Positions 24,701-29,141 of a stretch of DNA of 29,141 nucleotides are shown one piece after another. Both the position numbers and the translations under genes were made by a program. The notes under the pieces are model-generated. The model was not told the origin of the DNA. It worked only from the letters and a program-made list of their open reading frames with translations, and did no database searches. Each line of letters begins with the position of its first letter. The first letter of the stretch is position 1. Source of the stretch: Hungateiclostridiaceae bacterium UBA1305 (lineage in GTDB: Bacteria; Bacillota; Clostridia; Acetivibrionales; DTU013); the NCBI GenBank assembly GCA_002307275.1, contig DBTX01000075.1, positions 1-29,141 on the forward strand, given 5' to 3'.

Positions 24701-26629
24701 ATCAAGCGTATATAGGAGCAGTCCTTCTCCGTTGTCGTTCATGGCAAGGCTGGAATCCACAACTGTCGACAAGGAACCTTCGATTTCCAAGGCTGTGCTC
24801 CAGCTTTCGCCGTTCCAATAAGAATAATACAAGCCGTCGGTGTTTTTATCCTGAGTATTGTTATCGAAACAGGTGCCACTCAGCTCTTTCGACTTGGTCC
24901 ATGCGAGCAACGCACTTTCACCGCTCGCGGCGAGCTTCGGAGAATGATCGTATTGATCGTCGTTTGTCAGCGTAACGGTTTCCGGCTGGCTGGCGCCGTC
25001 GGAAGTAAATGCCGACTTTGTTACGCTGATCTCAGCATTCGTGGCAAAGCCGCTCGCCTCGGTACTGTCAGGAAGCTCATTGCCCATATTCTCCCACGCC
25101 ATCAGCACGCCGTTATCCGTTGTAGCGGCTGAAGGGCTGAAATCGGCTGTTCCATCCGTACCGATCCACATGGGAGAAGACCAGCTCCCGTCCTTATACA
25201 CCGAATACATCAGCTGCGTTCGGTTCATCGAGGACCTGTCCGGATTGTCGTCGGCCCATACCATCCAAAGCTCATCGCCGTGGCGGACAAGCCGAACCTC
25301 CGAGTCGGGAAAAATATTGGTTTTCATGGTTTCAGTTTTTTCGGTTCCGGAAGAAGCAAAAGCCATAAGTGTGGCCAGCTCATTTGGAGCGATCCACTCG
25401 GACCCCCGCTGCAGATAAGCCCTGGGCATCAACTCAGAGGGCTGGTCTAAAAGCTCGTTCATCATGCTATGGACAGACATCAGTATCGGAGTACCGCCGT
25501 TTTCCCATGTTTTGTCAACCAGTGATAATTTAAAAAGCGTCTTACTTATAAACCAGGCTTTTGCCTTGACTCCTGCGTCGGCTGTTGCGGATACTGACAC
25601 ATAGCCCGTTGTATGTATCTGGCTGGAAATGCTGGCCTCCGTAAAACACGATATTTTAAACCTACCGACTCCGGTGGAAACATCGCCTTCGAGTTTCGGC
25701 GCAACGTAAAGAACTCCTCCGTAATCGTAATTGACCTCCTCGCTTTTGTTTATAACAAAGGAAGCACCTAGAACGAGCGACAGCTTGAGCTCACCTGTCA
25801 CGGAAACGTCAACGACAGGAATCGTTATTTTCTTTTCGCCGGACGACTTCAGGGTCGAATCTCGCATTAAGGTGATGTAACCGTAATAGAACTCCCACTT
25901 GTTTGAACGCTCATTGTACTTGAGGATAATTTTACCTGAAACCTGAACAGGAAAATTCATACCCTCGGATATCATTTCAGCCAGTTCATCGGGAAAATCA
26001 TATTTTATAAACCGAGATTTACCGTCGACACTATATGCTGTGACCGTAAACATCGTTTTGGACAGCTCCGCAAGGTTTTCGTCATCATCAAGAAAAGGAA
26101 TGCCGTCAAAAATATTCGGAGTTTCTTCCAGAAGTTCTTTAAGCTTAAACTCCGCGCTTACATCATAGGAATTGGTCTCGGGATTATACTTGAAGGTAGA
26201 CCCGTCCTCCGGCTGTGAGATCATCAACACCCCGGCATCCTTCCAGTCCGAGACGAAAGCACCGCTTTCTGATACCATACGGAAGTATAATTTGTCCCCC
26301 GAACTTAAAAGAGAAGGCAAGTCCAGAGAAATACTGGGCGAAGAAAACGCCTGCTTATACCTGTCGCCGTCCGGCCCGGAAACCTTATATTCATAATATC
26401 CGGAGTTAAGGCCGTCCCAGTCGCCTTCAATTTTAAACTCCGTTTTCGGCCTTTCAACTTCGGTTATATAGTACAAATAATCATGGCTGTCGGAGCTGGA
26501 ACCATCACCAGAAGTTATCAGATTGATTCCGGGCTTTTTTTCCTTCAAATACAGAATCGCGGGGCAGGTCGCGCTCATATAGTACTCGTCGGTTCGGCGA
26601 GACCGCAAGCGACGTACTCTCTGAATCAA
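21704..26629 (-). CDS. C-terminal part of a frameshifted giant SLH surface protein
   Basis: The frame spans 1641 codons, but only the part after about residue 30 looks genuine; the Arg-rich start is an out-of-frame extension. After a unique N-terminal region (about 35-430, beta-rich) come beta-propeller-like repeats with 'Y..W.DGSW......' pattern (about 440-790), two CARDB-like modules (about 815-1040), two SbsA/Big-type Ig modules (about 1047-1245), a pre-SLH domain (about 1266-1450) and three SLH domains (about 1462-1510, 1523-1570, 1588-1636) that would anchor it to the wall. There is no signal peptide because the true N-terminus lies in the upstream frame beyond the window. Confidence 0.85.
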   Translation of the reverse strand: MIQRVRRLRSRRTDEYYMSATCPAILYLKEKKPGINLITSGDGSSSDSHDYLYYITEVERPKTEFKIEGDWDGLNSGYYEYKVSGPDGDRYKQAFSSPSISLDLPSLLSSGDKLYFRMVSESGAFVSDWKDAGVLMISQPEDGSTFKYNPETNSYDVSAEFKLKELLEETPNIFDGIPFLDDDENLAELSKTMFTVTAYSVDGKSRFIKYDFPDELAEMISEGMNFPVQVSGKIILKYNERSNKWEFYYGYITLMRDSTLKSSGEKKITIPVVDVSVTGELKLSLVLGASFVINKSEEVNYDYGGVLYVAPKLEGDVSTGVGRFKISCFTEASISSQIHTTGYVSVSATADAGVKAKAWFISKTLFKLSLVDKTWENGGTPILMSVHSMMNELLDQPSELMPRAYLQRGSEWIAPNELATLMAFASSGTEKTETMKTNIFPDSEVRLVRHGDELWMVWADDNPDRSSMNRTQLMYSVYKDGSWSSPMWIGTDGTADFSPSAATTDNGVLMAWENMGNELPDSTEASGFATNAEISVTKSAFTSDGASQPETVTLTNDDQYDHSPKLAASGESALLAWTKSKELSGTCFDNNTQDKNTDGLYYSYWNGESWSTALEIEGSLSTVVDSSLAMNDNGEGLLLYTLDSDGDITTTDDRALYARAWKDGSWGETEKLADTAANPKAIYVSGDWFITWNQDGGVMYQAGLAASAENSGLQAGDDFEITASNGTIALVYTEIGDNNTKSLAAAFYDTSADVWSGETSLTDGGDAYVQSFSPVLMDSGTLNVAYTQAEMVTESIDGGEYQVPSDKVDLKKLDYTLKHNLAMDSDAGLVLNPEMPLPGITETVSATVLNNGDFPENATVYLYDGDPLDGGTLVAQAAPDASVPAHSSSQVEIKWNVNSDQKDKYELYVVVKAADGITESDMIDNSVSKTVSTADAGITDVECTNVANDSYLVRATVYNNGSKDLTNVALALTCSGGKTLETATIDKLYSGEKTGADLVFSSKDLTANGSGSLDIELTASLAEGVTDNTLDNNTYTFTAEPASIVIKNFNPAPGDTKVDVTKAIRVAFNMDVLEGAAFNQITLRDENLNEVQISKTLSDDTLTITPKATLEYDTEYTLTISADAVVDSYGHVMEEDYTVSFTTTSSSPEVVFSYPGANMEDLSVNAKIKMKYNQSVLEGPSFDKISLCADSETVPVTATTDGEWLYIYPAGGFEKGTGYFLEIPSGSVINSSYGIQQENYTLTFDTEGTKETNVDSNNNESGDVDGYTITHQTLSNGWVEAVISVDSDYIAQTESAGTETATVNVTSKVTNDDSIRINLTKAAEDRLISDNMALQIITGKGDVKIPAAWFTSLYAEGRNSITLTITPASGDGVTDGLVSDGIYHFTLTAGGQQIAKLGQNFKITISFDQSKVKNTERVIARTYDEISGSWQALGGTANKEIGTLTFGTSHLSSFAAFEASKSFEDVTSDWAKEDVETLASRGLINGTSNSVFNPDGNITRAEFTALIVRSLYTDHSENKGAFTDVPADSWYTEAVETAYDLGLVTGSGENTFSPDANITREQLAVIAYRLYQYKNGTTVGNTENIFTDSQDISEYAKTAANFVQNTDVMKGIDNIFYPKRNTTRQEAAVALYRLLKYMGEI

Positions 26630-29141
26630 AGTTTCCTATTTTTACAGTCTGGGAAAGCTCATAGGTAAAGCCGTAATTATCTTCGACACTAAGCGTTACC
26701 GTATAGCTTCCGGCAGACGTATAGTTGTGTTCGGGACTGTTCCCATTTCCGGTTGTACCGTCCCCAAAATTCCAGAAGCATGACCTTATTGAGCGGCTTG
26801 CTCCGTACTTGAACGCTTTTTCCAGGCTGTCCGTTTTGATGGTCATCGCCTTATTTACGATCCAATTGGCGGACGGATAGGGCGTAAAGACATCATCGGA
26901 GTCAAGTGAAACCTTAGAGCCAGTGACAAAACTAAATGTTATCGCGTCGTTTACGGCTCCGCTTGCGCTTATAAACGCGCCCTCGGGGACGGCGACCGTA
27001 TAGGACTCGTCCGCGTTCAGCAGGGATGACGGCGTAAGAACAACCTTGCTTCCTGAAGAAGCCGCTTGAAAGGCTGCCGTACTCCCGGAAGAGTTCCTGA
27101 TCGTAATATCCGCCGCTTTATCAGTCAGCACCGCTGGAGCCGACAGATCAATATTGACCGCGGCATCTATGGGCGAACCAAGGGTACTCCGCGTCGTAAG
27201 AGGCGACACGCTTTCAATACCGAGCGCATTGCTCCCAGTCGTAAAGCTCATCTTATAATCATCCAGCATCGAGTTCGACGAGCTGTCCTTCACTAAGTTA
27301 TGACTCATTTCCAGTGTATAAGCCGTGCCGGGCTTGAGAACGGTCAACGGGCGCAGCAGACACTGCCGGTCGTTTAACCAATATGTATACACGTGAACAT
27401 CATTTGTAACATTATTATTGCTGTTGTCGCGGAGTGCTATACCGCCGGGCCCGTTTTTGACGTTTTCGGAAAAGGTAATGGCGATGTACTGATTGACATT
27501 GACGCCGGTCTGCCCGTTCGCTGGATAGATAGCCGAAACCTCCGGCATCGCGTCGGCACTTGCGACTGCGAACTGTATTGTTTTAGAGCGGTTCTCATTG
27601 TTGAACTTGTCTAGAACGGCGTTACTTGGAATAGACAGGGTATATACGCCTCCGGGCTTGAGCGGCTGGCCATCTGCGGAGCTGATTTTTATGGTGTTGC
27701 CGTCAAGTTCCCTTGTGATTTTAACTATACTGCCGTCCCGCTCTTTCAGGTAAATGCCGTCGAAGCTGCCGGAAGTAATTAAATTTGCTGAATCCTTGAT
27801 TTCGCTCCCGTCCTCATATGCAAAAGATAAGGAGATATTGCTATCTGCAATATTATTGGAGCCGTCAGACGGCGTGGAGGAAACAACGACAATGTCCTTA
27901 TTAATTGCCGTCTCAATTGTAAAGGATAGAATATAGTCCTCCGCCATCTGATTGCCCGAGATATCGGTTACGGCGTCTTTGGGTATGGTAAGTATATAAT
28001 TACCTCCGGAAGACAGATAGGCGATCGTTATAATCAAAGTGTTACCGATAATGCCCACCGTATAATCCGGATTGCTTCTGCCGCCCTTGAGAGTGATTCC
28101 GTAATTTGAATTGTCCGAGGTTCCTCTTTGAATGTTTTCATTAAAGGTGATCGTGATTTCTTTTGTCCTATAGTTGACTTCCGTACTGCCGTTTGAGGGG
28201 GCACTCCCAGTGACCTCCGGGGGATACAAATCCGGCTTTGAAAGGACGGTATATTCAATATTTTTCGTCGTGGTGCCGCCAGAACCGGAAATCGTTGCTA
28301 TCATCGTCACCGCGACATTTCCCTCGCCATATTCCGGTCTTGTGACGGTGCCGCCGTCGGTTATTGCCGCCGTATCGCTTGATTTCCATGTTATCCCCGA
28401 TCCATTGGGGGTCTTATCCGGTAGAGCAAGATCAAGATATATCGAGTACTGGGACAGATTATTACCCAAGGTTACAGACGCGTCTACCCAGTTTGCATCC
28501 TCCTCAAATTTTTCGGCTTCCGTACCGTCAAGCTTTTTGACTGTAACTTTAATCGTTTTTTCAAAAGATTCGTCGCCTTTTGCCAATGTTGCTGTCAGTA
28601 TGACGCTCTTATCTCCATCAAGATAGGCAGGCCGTTTTACCTTCCCTACAGTGCTCACAATGTTCTCGTTGGAGGAAGTCCAAGTTATCGTACTGCCATT
28701 CTGCCCGGCCGAGGGCAGATAAAGATCCGATGTAATGCTGTCAAAAGATGTGTTTCCGTATAATATGACAGACTCCAGCCAGGATGCGTCTGCGGGGATG
28801 GCCTCCACGTCGCTCGCGTCCACCGATTTTACCGTTATATTGATTTGCTTGGTAACTATAACATCGCCCTTAGATATCGTTGCCGTCAGAACAACTTTTT
28901 TATTGCCATCGGCAAATGCGGGGTTAGTAACCGAACCATCTGTATTGACGACATTAATGTTGGAGGACACCCAGCTTATCGAGCTACCATATTGGCCGGT
29001 GGTCGGGAGATTCAGATTCGTTTTGATATTTTCAAGCGCGCTGTTTTCTTTGAGAATAGCACTGTCAAGCCAATTACTATCGGCGTTTACATCAGCGGCA
29101 TCCTTGGTTTTAATGTTTAGTACTACAGCGAAAGCTAACCC
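26505..29141 (-). CDS. N-terminal part (5' incomplete) of the same giant: atrophied Ig repeats, SbsA Ig modules, PKD
   Basis: The frame is open from the window end; the 'start' at GTG 28970 is internal to a repeat, so the gene begins outside. Three complete atrophied-Ig (aBig) repeats of about 97 residues and the tail of a fourth are visible (pattern 'W......L......I..L.LP..G..GS.I.W.SS', then 'V.LTATI.KG'), then four SbsA-type Ig modules (about 28220-26930) and a PKD domain (FWNFGDGTTGNG ... YTSAGSYTVTLSV, about 26780-26650). The last ~13 codons before the TGA are out of frame with the rest: after an A7 tract the neighbouring frame continues the protein. Together at least ~2470 residues are visible. 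Confidence 0.85.
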   Translation of the reverse strand, partial: GLAFAVVLNIKTKDAADVNADSNWLDSAILKENSALENIKTNLNLPTTGQYGSSISWVSSNINVVNTDGSVTNPAFADGNKKVVLTATISKGDVIVTKQINITVKSVDASDVEAIPADASWLESVILYGNTSFDSITSDLYLPSAGQNGSTITWTSSNENIVSTVGKVKRPAYLDGDKSVILTATLAKGDESFEKTIKVTVKKLDGTEAEKFEEDANWVDASVTLGNNLSQYSIYLDLALPDKTPNGSGITWKSSDTAAITDGGTVTRPEYGEGNVAVTMIATISGSGGTTTKNIEYTVLSKPDLYPPEVTGSAPSNGSTEVNYRTKEITITFNENIQRGTSDNSNYGITLKGGRSNPDYTVGIIGNTLIITIAYLSSGGNYILTIPKDAVTDISGNQMAEDYILSFTIETAINKDIVVVSSTPSDGSNNIADSNISLSFAYEDGSEIKDSANLITSGSFDGIYLKERDGSIVKITRELDGNTIKISSADGQPLKPGGVYTLSIPSNAVLDKFNNENRSKTIQFAVASADAMPEVSAIYPANGQTGVNVNQYIAITFSENVKNGPGGIALRDNSNNNVTNDVHVYTYWLNDRQCLLRPLTVLKPGTAYTLEMSHNLVKDSSSNSMLDDYKMSFTTGSNALGIESVSPLTTRSTLGSPIDAAVNIDLSAPAVLTDKAADITIRNSSGSTAAFQAASSGSKVVLTPSSLLNADESYTVAVPEGAFISASGAVNDAITFSFVTGSKVSLDSDDVFTPYPSANWIVNKAMTIKTDSLEKAFKYGASRSIRSCFWNFGDGTTGNGNSPEHNYTSAGSYTVTLSVEDNYGFTYELSQTVKIGNFDSESTSLAVSPNRRVLYERDLPRDSVFEGKKARNQSDNFW
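26535..26541 (-). other. A7 homopolymer at the frame junction of the giant surface protein
   Basis: Seven A residues on the coding strand within GGAAAAAAAGCC. With six A the upstream frame reads GGA AAA AAG CCC and runs straight into PGINLITSGDG of the downstream frame, restoring one continuous protein. One extra A, real or from sequencing, explains the split. Confidence 0.75.
28225..29141 (-). repeat. Tandem atrophied Ig repeats, period about 290 bp
   Basis: Corresponding 'W(L/V)(D/E)(S/A)' points of the repeats lie near 29072, 28780 and 28487. The three copies are similar in protein but diverged in DNA. The array continues past the window edge. Confidence 0.75.

Noticed and set aside
26542..26629. 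ATT/ATG region at 26629 as a true gene start for the C-terminal SLH protein
   Set aside because: The first ~30 residues are Arg-rich and out of frame with the PKD-containing gene, no signal peptide is present, and the A7 junction explains the continuity better.

Overview
The window looks like chromosomal DNA from an anaerobic, low-to-mid GC member of Clostridia (Bacillota). The signs are S-layer-homology (SLH) anchored surface giants, WG-repeat proteins with copper-amine-oxidase-N type 'stalk' domains, a LytTR/GHKL two-component pair, a CD3324-family remnant, GTG starts with strong Shine-Dalgarno sequences, and an ANT(6)-type nucleotidyltransferase next to a MNT/HEPN toxin-antitoxin pair. The genus cannot be fixed from the sequence alone.

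Layout. 1-3.3 kb: two tandem secreted WG-repeat/stalk-domain paralogues on the minus strand. 3.3-6.5 kb: a scarred stretch with a chimeric response-regulator/kinase remnant, a TetR regulator coupled to an alpha/beta hydrolase with a palindromic operator, an orphan promoter, and a CD3324-family gene broken by an in-frame TGA. 6.5-15.3 kb: an AgrC/AgrA-like GHKL kinase and LytTR regulator, divergent from a small LemA-like membrane protein and a 2037-residue protein with N-terminal SLH domains. A 9-12-9 direct repeat of the LytTR type lies between the two arms. 15.7-19.5 kb: an ABC-2 exporter (ATPase plus permease) and an OmpR-type two-component system, both minus strand. The two operons share a regulatory motif, four half-sites at exact 11-bp spacing before the exporter and two before the regulator. 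19.5-21.5 kb: an ANT(6)-like adenylyltransferase, a terminator, and mntA-hepT with a consensus promoter. 21.7-29.1 kb: a second giant surface protein with C-terminal SLH domains. It is split into two reading frames by what looks like one extra A in an A7 tract, and its 5' end lies outside the window.

How it fits together. Most of the window concerns the cell surface and sensing of the outside. Each two-component system sits beside a plausible target with a matching DNA signature: LytTR direct repeat with the N-SLH giant, and OmpR-type 11-bp repeats with the ABC exporter plus autoregulation. The most informative observations are these two regulatory signatures, the frameshifted giant, the fused regulator/kinase remnant, and a perfect 12-bp inverted repeat inside a WG-protein gene. 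No CRISPR array, tRNA, rRNA, riboswitch or intact insertion sequence was seen.
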